DNA of 64,000 bases, from contig NZ_JAUSVK010000001.1 of the NCBI RefSeq assembly GCF_030814655.1, forward strand, positions 1,321,501 through 1,385,500, written 5' to 3'. Positions 10,470 to 19,275 of this stretch are shown one piece after another. How positions within the stretch are numbered: position 1 is the stretch's first letter; each line of letters opens with the position of its first letter. The notes beneath the pieces are model-generated. The model saw nothing but the letters and a program-made list of their open reading frames with translations, was not told the DNA's origin and ran no database searches. Position numbers and translations under genes: made by a program. This DNA is from Labrys monachus (GTDB lineage Bacteria; Pseudomonadota; Alphaproteobacteria; Rhizobiales; Labraceae).

Positions 10470-11372
10470 ATGCGCGAAGGCCGCAGCCTGACCTTTGTCG
10501 TCCTGACCGCGATCTTCGCGCTCTATGTGCTGTTCCTCTACGGGCCGACCATTACCATCCTCATCCTGTCCTTCCAGGGGCCCGACGGCGGCCTGACCTT
10601 CCCGATGAACGGGGTGTCGCTGCACTGGTTCTCCAATCTGTTCCAGGGCATCGGCGTCGCCTATGTCGGAGACGCCTTCCTGCGCTCGCTGGAGCTCGGC
10701 CTGCTCGTCGCGTTCCTGACCGTGGTGATCTCGGTGATGGCGGGGCTCGCCTTCCGCCGGCGCTTCCGCGGCGCCAACATCCTGTTCTATACCGCGATCG
10801 CCAGCCTGATCCTGCCTTCGATCATCGTCTCGCTCGGCATCGCCCTGGAGTTCCGCATCGTCGACGATGCCATCAAGGCCCTGGGCGACAATTACGGCAT
10901 CGAATGGATCCAGGACAATTTCCAGACCCTGGTGGGCGTGTTCACCTCCGGCCTCGGCGCCCATCTCACCTGGACGCTGCCCTTCGGCCTGCTGATCATG
11001 TTCGCCGTCTTCAACCGCTTCAACCCCTCCTATGAGGAGGCGGCGCGCGACCTCGGCGCCACGCCGTGGCAGACCTTCCGGCATGTCGTCCTGCCGATCA
11101 TCGCGCCCTCGCTCGTCGGCGTCGCCCTGTTCGGCTTCACCCTGTCCTGGGACGAGATCGCCCGTACCAGCCAGGCGATCGGGGCGGAGAACACACTGCC
11201 TCTGCAGCTGGAGGGCATGACCACGACGGTGACGACGCCGGTGATCTACGCGCTCGGCACGGTGACGACGGCAATCTCGATGGCGGTGATCCTCGGGGCC
11301 ATCGCCATCCTGATTCTGGTGCAGCGCCACCGCGCCCGGCGCGGCTCCGACGCCGGCAAGGGGCTGGTATAG
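10470..11372 (+). CDS. ABC transporter permease, PotC-like
   Basis: A 300-residue permease with six predicted helices, beginning with an uncleaved hydrophobic helix. The EAA loop is EEAARDLGATPWQTFRHVVLPI near residue 190. It is the last gene of the importer operon. About 190 bp of mostly unassigned, GC-rich sequence follows before the MarR palindrome. Confidence 0.9.
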   Translation: MREGRSLTFVVLTAIFALYVLFLYGPTITILILSFQGPDGGLTFPMNGVSLHWFSNLFQGIGVAYVGDAFLRSLELGLLVAFLTVVISVMAGLAFRRRFRGANILFYTAIASLILPSIIVSLGIALEFRIVDDAIKALGDNYGIEWIQDNFQTLVGVFTSGLGAHLTWTLPFGLLIMFAVFNRFNPSYEEAARDLGATPWQTFRHVVLPIIAPSLVGVALFGFTLSWDEIARTSQAIGAENTLPLQLEGMTTTVTTPVIYALGTVTTAISMAVILGAIAILILVQRHRARRGSDAGKGLV

Positions 11373-11525
11373 GCAGGCCTCTGGGCCCATACACGCTGGG
11401 ACGGGCTGTCCCGGCAACCCCGCCGAGCCGCCGGCCCTTGTTCTCGGGCCCGCTGGCTTCCCGACGCGGATCCCGTCCTTATTCGCGCATGCGCGGCCGT
11501 CCGACAGACGGTGTCCGTCGATTTG

Positions 11526-11569
11526 TAGTTGACAAGGAAACTTTCCGAATATAGTTTCCTTGTCAACTA
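11526..11569. promoter_or_regulatory. 17-bp perfect inverted repeat overlapping marR promoter
   Basis: Arms at 11526-11542 (TAGTTGACAAGGAAACT) and 11553-11569 are perfect inverted copies around a 10-bp centre. A good -35 box TTGACA (11529-11534) lies in the left arm, with TAGTTT (11552-11557) at 17-bp spacing as -10. MarR proteins bind such palindromes and repress their own promoters, so this is very likely the autoregulatory operator. Confidence 0.75.
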
Positions 11570-11589
11570 AGGAAGCCGGCGCGGTAGCG

Positions 11590-12042
11590 ATGCTTGAAGT
11601 CTCACATCTGACGTCCCACCTGGGTTACTGGCTCCGCTACGTATCCAATCATGTCTCCCGAGCCTTCGCCGCAAAGCTCGAAAGCCGGAACGTGACGGTT
11701 GCCGAATGGGTGGTGCTTCGGGAACTCTATGGAGAGGACGCGATGGCGCCGAGCCACCTGGCCGAACGGCTGGGGCTGACACGCGGTGCGATCAGCAAAC
11801 TGGCCGACCGGCTGATCGCCAAGGATTTCGTCCTTCGCGAGGACAGTCCGGATGATGGGCGTGCCCATACCTTGGCGCTGAGCCCGGCGGGCCAGGCCCT
11901 GGTGCCTGCGCTGTCGGCCCTCGCGGACCGGAACGATGCCGAATTCTTCGGGGATCTGACCGCCGGGGAGCGGGAGACGGTCGAGCGTATCCTGAAGGCC
12001 GTCGTCGAGCGACGCGGCCTGAAGGGTATCCCCGTCAGCTGA
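11590..12042 (+). CDS. MarR family transcriptional regulator
   Basis: A 150-residue regulator with the MarR layout: N-terminal dimer helix, winged helix at about 45-105 (SHLAERLGLTRGAISKLADRLIAKDFVLRE), the wing SPDDGRAHTLALSPAGQAL, and C-terminal dimer helices. The ATG at 11590 gives the usual length. A TTG at 11560 is in frame but lies inside the palindrome. The DUF1398 gene follows 68 bp later on the same strand and may be co-transcribed. The inducer is unknown. Confidence 0.9.
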   Translation: MLEVSHLTSHLGYWLRYVSNHVSRAFAAKLESRNVTVAEWVVLRELYGEDAMAPSHLAERLGLTRGAISKLADRLIAKDFVLREDSPDDGRAHTLALSPAGQALVPALSALADRNDAEFFGDLTAGERETVERILKAVVERRGLKGIPVS

Positions 12043-12110
12043 GCAGATGCGTTCAGGCAGCGCTCCAGGTGGCGGATTCCACACATCCATCGTCATGAAA
12101 GGAACGCGCC

Positions 12111-12518
12111 ATGGACGCGCAACAGGCAAGGCTTGCCCAACGATGCCTCGACGCCGCCGAGGGCAATACCATGACCTTCCCCCAGATCGTCGCCGCGCTG
12201 ATGGAAGGCGGCTTCGAGAGCTACGGCGTCGACCTGCGCCGTGCGGTCGCCACCTACTACCTGCCGAGCGGGGAGAGCGTCGAAGTGCCGACCGCCGATA
12301 CCGCCGCGGCGGTGAGCGAGCGCTTCGATGCCGCCGCCCTCGAAGCGGCCATTCGAGAGGCGCAGGCACTGGTTCCCGGCTACACCTACAGGGGCTTCTG
12401 CGTGAAGGCCAAGTCCGCGGGCTGTACGGGTTATATGGTGTCGTTCCTGGGCCGGCGGGCCGTCTATTTCAGCCGGACCGGCGAGGTCCATACCGAACAT
12501 TTTCCCTCGCAGCCCTGA
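12111..12518 (+). CDS. DUF1398 family protein (YbcV-like)
   Basis: A 135-residue soluble protein matching the DUF1398 pattern as I know it: TFPQIVAALMEGGFESYGVDLRR, the YYLPSGESVEVP strand, FDAAALEAAIREAQ, and the terminal GCTGYMVSFLGRRAVYFSRTGEVHTEHFP block. Members are small enzymes or binding proteins with no established function. It sits downstream of the MarR gene and converges on the TetR gene, 44 bp apart. Confidence 0.8.
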   Translation: MDAQQARLAQRCLDAAEGNTMTFPQIVAALMEGGFESYGVDLRRAVATYYLPSGESVEVPTADTAAAVSERFDAAALEAAIREAQALVPGYTYRGFCVKAKSAGCTGYMVSFLGRRAVYFSRTGEVHTEHFPSQP

Positions 12519-12562
12519 TGTCCGGCTGGCGGGGATGGCCGCCGGGCGCGCGGCCCAGGGGG

Positions 12563-13246
12563 TCACGCGCGGAGGAGGACTTTCTCTTCCACCGGTGCCG
12601 CATAGGCGCGCAGGAAGGTGCGCACCGCATCGCGTGAGGCCCGTTCGAGTTCATCGTCGGTCGGCATCCCGCCGAACAGAGTGGTCATCTGCAGGTCGGC
12701 GTTGACGAGGGCGAGGAATTGCCGGGCGGCGAGGTCGAAATCGTCGGCGTGCAGGGCGCCGGCATGGCCGAGCCGGCAGAACAGCGCCGCGAGCGCGGTG
12801 GCGAGCTTGCACGGGCCTTGTCGCCGCCACGTCTCGAAGAGGTGCGGGTAGCGCTCGCCCTCGGATTGTACGAGCCTGCGCAGGAATTTGCCGTCGTGAT
12901 TGCACAGGCAATTGCGGGCGAGCCGGACCGCGAAGGCCGTGAGATCGTCCTCCAGATTGTCCGGCCTGTCCGGAAAGGTCGCCAGCATCGCGAACAGCGC
13001 GGCATTGGCCCGTTCGACGACGTCCTCGACGACCGCGAGGAACAACGTCTCTTTTTCCCGATAATGGTTGTATATGGTCTGGCGGGACACGCAGGCTCCG
13101 GCGGCGATCTCATCGATGCTCGCGCCGGAAAAGCCCTCGCGGCAGAACACTTCGGCGGCTGCGTCGAGGATCGACACCCGCTTCGAGCATTGTCCGCGCT
13201 GGGTCGGGGCGGCCGCTTTTGCCGCAATGTGATCACGCCTTCGCAT
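12563..13246 (-). CDS. TetR/AcrR family transcriptional regulator
   Basis: A 227-residue repressor. The N-terminal helix-turn-helix is at about 27-70 (ILDAAAEVFCREGFSGASIDEIAAGACVSRQTIYNHYREKETLF). The C-terminal helical domain resembles the AefR-like TetR group. It is divergent from a Bcr-type MFS exporter with a 18-bp TetR-type palindrome in between, so it most likely represses the exporter and itself and is released by an exported drug or metabolite. Confidence 0.9.
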   Translation of the reverse strand: MRRRDHIAAKAAAPTQRGQCSKRVSILDAAAEVFCREGFSGASIDEIAAGACVSRQTIYNHYREKETLFLAVVEDVVERANAALFAMLATFPDRPDNLEDDLTAFAVRLARNCLCNHDGKFLRRLVQSEGERYPHLFETWRRQGPCKLATALAALFCRLGHAGALHADDFDLAARQFLALVNADLQMTTLFGGMPTDDELERASRDAVRTFLRAYAAPVEEKVLLRA

Positions 13247-13265
13247 TAAGGGAAGATAAGGCGTG

Positions 13266-13294
13266 TTGACGGGTTAGACAATACTGTCTAATTT
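13266..13294 (+). promoter_or_regulatory. TetR operator and exporter promoter
   Basis: TTAGACA-atac-TGTCTAA (13274-13291) is a perfect palindrome. It lies between a -35 box TTGACG (13266-13271) and a -10 box TAATTT (13289-13294) at 17-bp spacing reading towards the MFS gene. A bound TetR dimer would cover this promoter. Confidence 0.7.
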
Positions 13295-13439
13295 GACACG
13301 AACGTCCAAATTAATGGGCATCCGAGTCCAGCCCTCAGTCGCGGTGCTTCGAGCCCGCATGGAGGGCTGAATCGCTGCCGCAGGCCGAGAGGCGGGCGCA
13401 GCGAGGCCGGATTTCCGCCATTCTTGAAAGATTATTGCG

Positions 13440-14645
13440 ATGACGACGCCTTTCTTCCGCATTGCGCTCATCCTCGGCCTGCTTTCCGCCATCGGCCCCT
13501 TCGCGATCGACATGTATCTCCCGGCCCTGCCGTCGATCGGCAGCGACCTGCATGCCGACAACCGCCTCGTGCAGATGACGCTGCTGGCCTTCTTCATTCC
13601 CTTCGCGCTTTCCCAGCTCGTCTACGGCCCGCTCGCCGACATGCTCGGCCGCAAGGTGCCGCTCTATATCGGCATCGGCCTGTTCGCGGTGGCGAGCATC
13701 GGCTGTGCGACGGCCGGCTCCATCGAAACGCTGATCGCCTTCCGCTTCCTGCAGGGCATCGGCGGGGCGGCCGGCATGGTGATCCCGCGTGCCATCGTGC
13801 GGGACATGCACACCGGCGTGCAGGCGGCGCGGCTGATGTCTCTGCTGATGCTGGTCTTCAGCATCTCGCCGATCCTGGCGCCGCTGACGGGCAGCGCCGT
13901 CATCGCCTTCTATGGCTGGCGCGGCGTCTTCTTCGCCGTGACGATCGCCGCCTTCGTCGGGCTCATCCTGCTCGCGACGCAGCTCGACGAGACCCGTTCG
14001 AGGGAGGAGCGCTCCGAGAGCGGTTTCCGCAGCACCGTCGCCGCCTATCGCCTGCTGATGGGCGACCGCGACTTCCTCACCCTGACATTCATCGGCGGTC
14101 TCGGCATATCGGCCTTCCTCGTCTATCTCTCGAACTCCTCCTTCGTGCTGATCAACCATTATGGCCTGACGCCGACGCAATACAGCCTGGCCTTCTCGAT
14201 CAACGCGGTGTCGTTCTTCACCGTCTCGCAGCTGACCGGGCGGCTCGGCGCCCGCTTCGGCCTCGTCCGGGTGATGCGCCTGGCGCTGACCGCCTTTGCC
14301 GCCACCATGGCCACGATGATCGTCGTCATGGCCGCCGGCTTCAGCCAGCTGCCGGTGATGGCGACATTTCTCTTCGTCGGCTACGGCTTCCTCGGCCTGG
14401 TCATCCCGACGACCGCCGTGCTCGCCCTCGAAGACCACGGAGCGATCGCCGGCACGGCATCGGCGCTGATGGGCACGCTGCAATTCGTGACCGCGGCCAT
14501 CGCGATGGCGGTCGCCGGACTGTTCTTCGACGGCACGGCCGTGCCGATGGCGGCGGGCATCGCCCTCTGCGCGGTGGCGGCCTTCATCCTGATGCAGGCG
14601 ACGGTCGCCCGCCGCGTCGTCGGGGCGGAAGCAGCGGCGGAATAG
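13440..14645 (+). CDS. Bcr/CflA family MFS drug efflux transporter
   Basis: A 401-residue inner-membrane proton-coupled exporter with 12 predicted helices. The N-terminal FAIDMYLPALPSIGSDL and the PLADMLGRKVPLYIG loop between helices 2 and 3 are the signatures of the Bcr/CflA group (bicyclomycin, chloramphenicol and other drugs). The conserved RFLQGIGGAAGMVIPRAIVRD motif of helix 4 is present. It is controlled by the divergent TetR protein and is followed by a terminator. The true substrate is unknown. Confidence 0.9.
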   Translation: MTTPFFRIALILGLLSAIGPFAIDMYLPALPSIGSDLHADNRLVQMTLLAFFIPFALSQLVYGPLADMLGRKVPLYIGIGLFAVASIGCATAGSIETLIAFRFLQGIGGAAGMVIPRAIVRDMHTGVQAARLMSLLMLVFSISPILAPLTGSAVIAFYGWRGVFFAVTIAAFVGLILLATQLDETRSREERSESGFRSTVAAYRLLMGDRDFLTLTFIGGLGISAFLVYLSNSSFVLINHYGLTPTQYSLAFSINAVSFFTVSQLTGRLGARFGLVRVMRLALTAFAATMATMIVVMAAGFSQLPVMATFLFVGYGFLGLVIPTTAVLALEDHGAIAGTASALMGTLQFVTAAIAMAVAGLFFDGTAVPMAAGIALCAVAAFILMQATVARRVVGAEAAAE

Positions 14646-14730
14646 GCGAGGGGGCGGGCGGTCTCGGGCCGGTAGTCCAGGATTGTCCGTCTTGAAAAGC
14701 GACGCCGACGACGATGCTCGAGGCCAAGAA

Positions 14731-14763
14731 GGCCGGCCGGCGGATGCTGGCCGGCCCTTTTTT
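14731..14763 (+). terminator. intrinsic terminator after MFS gene
   Basis: GGCCGGCC at 14731-14738 pairs with GGCCGGCC at 14749-14756 around a 10-base loop, followed by C and six T residues (14758-14763). It lies 86 bp after the exporter stop. Confidence 0.75.
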
Positions 14764-14919
14764 CGAGGCGCTGTCGGCGTCGCCGGCGGGTGCGCCCGCG
14801 GGACGCGCCGGGAGAGGAAGGTCCGGTCGCCGCTGCCGATGGCGAATTGCGCGCCGTGAGGGAACGCAGGCCCTCGGCCGCGGTTTCCCCGCTATCGGCG
14901 GGAGTGCCCGGAGGTGTCC

Positions 14920-16899
14920 ATGCTCGACTATACCGATGCCCGACGGCAGATGGTCGAACGCCAGGTTGCGGGACGGGGCGTGCGCGACGAGCGCGTGCTG
15001 GCGGCGATGCGCGCGGTGCCGCGCGAGGCCTTCCTGGCGGGGGGAATGAGCGAGTTCGCCTATGAGGATGCCCCGCTGCCGATCGAAGCCGGCCAGACCA
15101 TCTCACAACCCTATATCGTCGCGCTGATGACGGAAGCGGCGGCGCTCGGGCCACAGGACCGCGTGCTCGAGATCGGCACCGGCTCGGGCTACGCGGCCGC
15201 CGTGCTCAGCCGCCTGTGCCGGCAGGTCTTCACCGTGGAGCGCCATGCCGAGCTCGCCGACCTTGCCCGTGACCGCCTGCACCGGCTGCATTGCGACAAT
15301 GTCGTGGTCCGCACCGGCGACGGCACGCGAGGATGGCCGGAGGAAGCCCCTTTCGACGCGATCATCGCCACCGCCGGCGGCCCCGCCATACCCGGCACGC
15401 TGCGCGCGCAGCTGGCCATTGGCGGCCGGCTGATCATGCCGATCGGCGAGGAGATGCGCCGCCAGCATCTCGTCAAGCTCGTTCGCCATGGGCAGGACGA
15501 CTATAGCGAGGAGGATCTCGGCGACGTCCTGTTCGTGCCGCTGATCGGCGAGCATGGCTGGCGCGACGATGCGGCTGCCCACCGTCCGGATCCGCCGGTC
15601 GCCCGCACGCTGCCGCAGCGGATCGCGCAGGCTGCCGAGCCGCTTCCGACGCCGGAGGATCCGGCCTTCGGTTCCGCTTTCGATCGCTTCCGGCATGCCA
15701 GGGTGGTCCTGCTCGGAGAGGCGAGCCACGGCACGAGCGAGTTCTACCGGGCGCGTGCCGCGATCACCCGCCGCCTCGTCGGGGAGCACGGCTTCACCAT
15801 CGTCGCGGCCGAAGCCGACTGGCCGGATGCCGCGACGATCGACCGCCATGTCCGCCTGAAGCCGTCCGATCCGGGCCAGAGGCCGCCGTTCCGCCGTTTC
15901 CCGACCTGGATGTGGCGCAATACCGACGTCGACGCCTTCACGCGCTGGCTGCGCCGCCACAACGCCGCCCTGCCGGCCGCGGCGCGCGCGGGTTTCTACG
16001 GGCTCGACCTCTACAATCTCTCGGCTTCGACCCGGGCGGTGATCGACTATCTCGACCGTGTCGACCCGGAGGCGGCGGCCGTCGCGCGCCGGCGCTATGG
16101 CTGCCTGACGCCGTGGCAGAACGACCCGCAGGCCTATGGCCGCATGGCGCTGAGCGAGGGATACGCGCCCTGCGAGGAGGCGGTGGTGCGCATGCTCGCC
16201 GAGATCTGCGCAAGGGAGCTGGACTTTGCGGCCGCCGATCCCGACAGCTTCCTCGATGCCTCCCAGAATGCACGCCTGGTGCGGGATGCCGAACGCTATT
16301 ACAGAGCGATGTTCTATGGCGCGGCGGAAAGCTGGAACCTGCGCGACCGCCACATGTTCGAGACGCTCTGCCACGTGCTCGACGCCAAGGGCCCGTCCGC
16401 CAAGGCCGTGGTGTGGGCCCACAACAGCCATATCGGCGATGCGCGCAAGACCGAGATGGGCCGCGTCAGGGGCGAACTCAATATCGGGCAGCTCTGCCGC
16501 GAGCGCTTCGGCGCCGACGCGGCGCTCATCGGTTTCGGAACCCATGCCGGGACCGTCGCCTGCGCCTCGGACTGGGATGAGCCGATGGAGGTGAAGCAGG
16601 TCAGCCCGTCGCGCTCCGACAGCTATGAGAGGCTGGCCCATGATACGGGCGTGCCGCGTTTCCTGCTCGATCTCGGGGCGGCTCCCGCCTTGCTGCGCGA
16701 GGCTCTCATGAAGGAGAGGCTCGAACGCTTCATCGGCGTGATCTACCGGCCGGAAAGCGAGCGCTGGAGCCACTATTCGGCCTGCACGCTGCCCGAGCAG
16801 TTCGACGCCTATGTCTGGTTCGACCAGACGTCGGCCGTCACGCCCATTCCCACCCCCGAGAGCGGCGGCGAGGAGGAGACCTACCCGTTCGGCCTGTGA
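14920..16899 (+). CDS. fusion of protein-L-isoaspartate O-methyltransferase and erythromycin-esterase domain
   Basis: A 659-residue two-domain protein. Residues 1-215 are a PCMT, which repairs isoaspartyl residues using S-adenosylmethionine: QTISQPYIVA (59-68), SAM motif LEIGTGSG (83-90) and the late GGRLIMPIG. Residues about 235-645 are an erythromycin-esterase-type domain (EreA/EreB, PF05139) with LGEASHGTSEFY at 265-276, AEADWP near 298 and VWAHNSHIGDA, the conserved Glu/His residues of this family. ATG at 14920 has GGAGG seven bases upstream. Chromosomal members are often not macrolide esterases, so resistance should not be assumed. It stands alone. Confidence 0.9.
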   Translation: MLDYTDARRQMVERQVAGRGVRDERVLAAMRAVPREAFLAGGMSEFAYEDAPLPIEAGQTISQPYIVALMTEAAALGPQDRVLEIGTGSGYAAAVLSRLCRQVFTVERHAELADLARDRLHRLHCDNVVVRTGDGTRGWPEEAPFDAIIATAGGPAIPGTLRAQLAIGGRLIMPIGEEMRRQHLVKLVRHGQDDYSEEDLGDVLFVPLIGEHGWRDDAAAHRPDPPVARTLPQRIAQAAEPLPTPEDPAFGSAFDRFRHARVVLLGEASHGTSEFYRARAAITRRLVGEHGFTIVAAEADWPDAATIDRHVRLKPSDPGQRPPFRRFPTWMWRNTDVDAFTRWLRRHNAALPAAARAGFYGLDLYNLSASTRAVIDYLDRVDPEAAAVARRRYGCLTPWQNDPQAYGRMALSEGYAPCEEAVVRMLAEICARELDFAAADPDSFLDASQNARLVRDAERYYRAMFYGAAESWNLRDRHMFETLCHVLDAKGPSAKAVVWAHNSHIGDARKTEMGRVRGELNIGQLCRERFGADAALIGFGTHAGTVACASDWDEPMEVKQVSPSRSDSYERLAHDTGVPRFLLDLGAAPALLREALMKERLERFIGVIYRPESERWSHYSACTLPEQFDAYVWFDQTSAVTPIPTPESGGEEETYPFGL

Positions 16900-16945
16900 G
16901 ACGGGGCCGGAGGGATGCTCAAGTGATGCGTTCAGATCGTGTCGA

Positions 16946-17054
16946 CCGTCATTCCGGGGCGCCCGAAGGGCGAGCCCGGAACCCATAAACGCGGTCTTGT
17001 GAAGGTTACGGTTCTGGGTTCCGGCCTTTCGCTTCACTCCAGCCGGAATGACGG
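16946..17054. repeat. REP/RIME-like intergenic inverted repeat
   Basis: CCGTCATTCCGG (16946-16957) is inverted at 17043-17054, and inside it GGAACCC (16978-16984) pairs with GGGTTCC (17016-17022). This layout, with outward CGTCATTCCGG ends, is the common intergenic palindromic element of Hyphomicrobiales. It occupies part of the 490-bp gap before the ProC-like gene. No gene was seen in that gap. Confidence 0.7.
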
Positions 17055-17164
17055 GCTCTGCGGTTCAACCTGAAACCATTACGTTCCGGCACAGTGCCGG
17101 GGCGAGCAGGCCTATGGCATCTTGCCTTTGGATGGCCCAGCGCCGCGGCCCTCACGGACCGGCC

Positions 17165-17195
17165 AAAAAAAGACGGCCGGGACGAGCCCGGCCGT
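17165..17195 (-). terminator. intrinsic terminator, minus strand
   Basis: Read on the minus strand, ACGGCCGGG/CCCGGCCGT forms a 9-bp stem with a five-base loop, followed by a run of seven T (A tract 17165-17171 on the plus strand). It lies about 200 bp beyond the ProC-like gene stop and would end the minus-strand operon. Confidence 0.7.
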
Positions 17196-17392
17196 TGCTT
17201 GGATCAAGTCCAAAAGTCACCATCCAGAGGGGAACGTCGAAGGGCGGCTCGCCACCGGGAGGGGATGGGCCGCGCCCTCGACAAGGTGGGATATAGGGAG
17301 GGAACGTTTTCATTACAATGCCGCGCCGCACATAACGGCATTGCGTGATGCGCATGCGCGCAGCAGGCCCGCAAAAGCATCGTCGGCATTGC

Positions 17393-18235
17393 CTATGTTC
17401 GTGCGTCTGCCTCTTTTCCGGTCATTTCATGTTCGTCGCTGCCGAGGCGCGGCAAGCCGGCCTTTTCGCCCGACAGGTGGCCCTCGACGATATCGAGCGC
17501 CGTGGCGACCTCGTCGAACCAGCCGGCCGAGGCGAGATGGGAGCGCACGCGCTCGTTGAGGCCGCCCTTCGTCTCGTGATGGGCCGGATCGAGCTGTTCG
17601 CCGCGATCGAGACCGTCCAGCCCGATCGCTGCCAGGCCCGCGAACATCGAGCGCACATAGCGGGTCGCCACATCGGGCGCCACGCTGCGCGAGGACAGCC
17701 AGTCGACCATGCGGTTCTGCATGGCGAAATGCGACGACATCATCGCGCTGGCGTTGGAGACGGCGGTGAGGTCGCTTTCCCTGTCCGCGACGATCAGGTC
17801 GCCGAGACCGCCGAAGAGATCTTCGACGAGGGCGTGGCCGGGATGGAGCACCACCGGCCCCCTTCGCAGGCGGATCCCGGGAAGCGGAATGGCCCGGCAC
17901 ACCGCGGCGGCCGGCCGCACCTTCTCCCGCACCAGCGCAAGCGGCACACCGGCGAGGAAGCTCACCACCACCTGGCCGTCACGGAAGGGCAGGGCGGCTA
18001 TGCCTTCGGCCAGCTGCTGGGGGCGCATGCCGAGAAAGACGATGTCGCTGCCCTCGACCACGGCCGCGCTGCTCGCCGCGCGCTCGACATTCGGATAGCG
18101 GGCGGCCAGGGCGCGCGAGGTCTCCTCCGACCGCGGCGAGACCAGGATCGTGCAGCGATCGCCGTGGGTCTCCTGCAGGCCGCCGATCACGGCCTGCGCC
18201 AGCGTGCCGGTACCGACGAAACCAAGACGCAACAT
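17393..18235 (-). CDS. pyrroline-5-carboxylate reductase-like NAD(P) oxidoreductase
   Basis: A 280-residue cytoplasmic protein of the ProC superfamily. It has an N-terminal Rossmann motif (GFVGTGTLAQAVIGGL), the FLGMRPQQLAEGIAAL segment, SFLAGVPL and VCRAIPLPGIRLRRGPVVLHPG, as in P5C reductases, and a C-terminal helical dimer domain with HHETKGGLNERV. ProC reduces pyrroline-5-carboxylate to proline. This copy is divergent from canonical ProC and lies downstream of a LysR and luciferase-like gene, so it may reduce another cyclic or open-chain imine made by this pathway. A terminator follows. Confidence 0.8.
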   Translation of the reverse strand: MLRLGFVGTGTLAQAVIGGLQETHGDRCTILVSPRSEETSRALAARYPNVERAASSAAVVEGSDIVFLGMRPQQLAEGIAALPFRDGQVVVSFLAGVPLALVREKVRPAAAVCRAIPLPGIRLRRGPVVLHPGHALVEDLFGGLGDLIVADRESDLTAVSNASAMMSSHFAMQNRMVDWLSSRSVAPDVATRYVRSMFAGLAAIGLDGLDRGEQLDPAHHETKGGLNERVRSHLASAGWFDEVATALDIVEGHLSGEKAGLPRLGSDEHEMTGKEADART

Positions 18236-18281
18236 GGCGCAACTCCTGATGGGGATGGAGGGGGAGGTGGGGCCGGGGCGC

Positions 18282-19274
18282 TCAGGCGCTTTCGCGGCCT
18301 TCGAGGGAGATCCAGCGCCGGAATTCGGCGACGGCGGGCTTTTCGGAAAAGTCCGGGCTGGTCAGGACATGGAAGCCGGCGCCGGTCTCGACCTCGAGGT
18401 CGAAGGGGCGCACCAGCCGGCCGGCCTTGAGATCGCTCTCGGCCAGCAGGCGGCTCGCCAGGGCGACGCCCTGGCCCTGCACCGCCGCGTCCAGCATCAG
18501 GCCGGCATCGTTGAAGTACAGCGTCTCCTCGAAGGCCATGCCGCCGGCGCCCGCCGCACCGAACCAGGCGCCCCAGAAGCTGCCGTTGACGACCTGGAGC
18601 AGCGTATGGCGGCTGATGTCGCTGGGCACGAGGAGCGGCGGCCCCTCCCGCAGCAGCGCCGGGCTGCATACGGGGAAGAGGCGGTCGGGCGCCAGCAATT
18701 CGATCCGTGCGTTGGGCCAGTTGCCCTGGCCCCAGCGTATGGCGACGTCGATATCCTGACGGTCGAAATCGACGGGATCGTTGGAGGCGAGCAGCGTCAC
18801 CTTGAATTGCGGATTGAGCTGCATGAAGCGCTTCAGCCGAGGCACCAGCCAGCGCGAGGCGATGGAGGGCGGGGCGTTGACGCACAGGATCACCGGCGCC
18901 TTCGGGTCGGCGATGCGCTCGCAGGCGCGCAGCAGCAGCGCCATCGATTCGCCCACCGCGCTGGCGAGCGCGGTGCCTTCGCGCGTGAGCTCCACCCGCC
19001 GCGGCATGCGCCGGAACAGCCGCACCTCCAGAAGCTCCTCGAGCTGGCGGATCTGCTGGCTGACCGCCGACTGGGTCACGCAGAGCTCTTCGGCGGCGGT
19101 GGTGAAGTTGCCGTGCCGCGCGGCGGCGTCGAACACGCGGAAGAGGTTGAGCGGCGGCAGCCTGGCGGCGCGCCGGCCCGCGCGCAGATCGTGCGATGTC
19201 CCGAGCGCCGGCGCATCGGCGACTATCGTCCCGTTTGCAATGGCGAAGATGCGCTCCTCCGGCTTCTTGTCCAT
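18282..19274 (-). CDS. LysR family regulator, GcvA-like
   Basis: A protein of about 330 residues. The helix-turn-helix is at about 42-90 (LNLFRVFDAAARHGNFTTAAEELCVTQSAVSQQIRQLE), followed by a periplasmic-binding-like effector domain (VILCVNAPPSIASRWLVPRL, DIDVAIRWGQG). The N-terminal extension of about 40 residues before the HTH is unusual, so the real start may be later. ATG at 19274 follows the stop of the flavin monooxygenase gene by one base, so it is translationally coupled. It probably controls the divergent promoters at 20.35-20.66 kb. Confidence 0.85.
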   Translation of the reverse strand: MDKKPEERIFAIANGTIVADAPALGTSHDLRAGRRAARLPPLNLFRVFDAAARHGNFTTAAEELCVTQSAVSQQIRQLEELLEVRLFRRMPRRVELTREGTALASAVGESMALLLRACERIADPKAPVILCVNAPPSIASRWLVPRLKRFMQLNPQFKVTLLASNDPVDFDRQDIDVAIRWGQGNWPNARIELLAPDRLFPVCSPALLREGPPLLVPSDISRHTLLQVVNGSFWGAWFGAAGAGGMAFEETLYFNDAGLMLDAAVQGQGVALASRLLAESDLKAGRLVRPFDLEVETGAGFHVLTSPDFSEKPAVAEFRRWISLEGRESA

Positions 19275-19275
19275 C

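Noticed and set aside
14920-16899. Frameshift or misassembly joining two genes
   Set aside because: The linker (about residues 215-245) is in one clean frame and both domains are complete, so a true fusion is more likely.
15103-17037. 644-codon open frame on the minus strand
   Set aside because: Antisense to the PCMT/esterase fusion, whose motifs on the plus strand are unambiguous.
16900-17392. tRNA or small RNA gene in the 490-bp gap
   Set aside because: No cloverleaf was found. The structure present is explained by the REP-like repeat and the minus-strand terminator.
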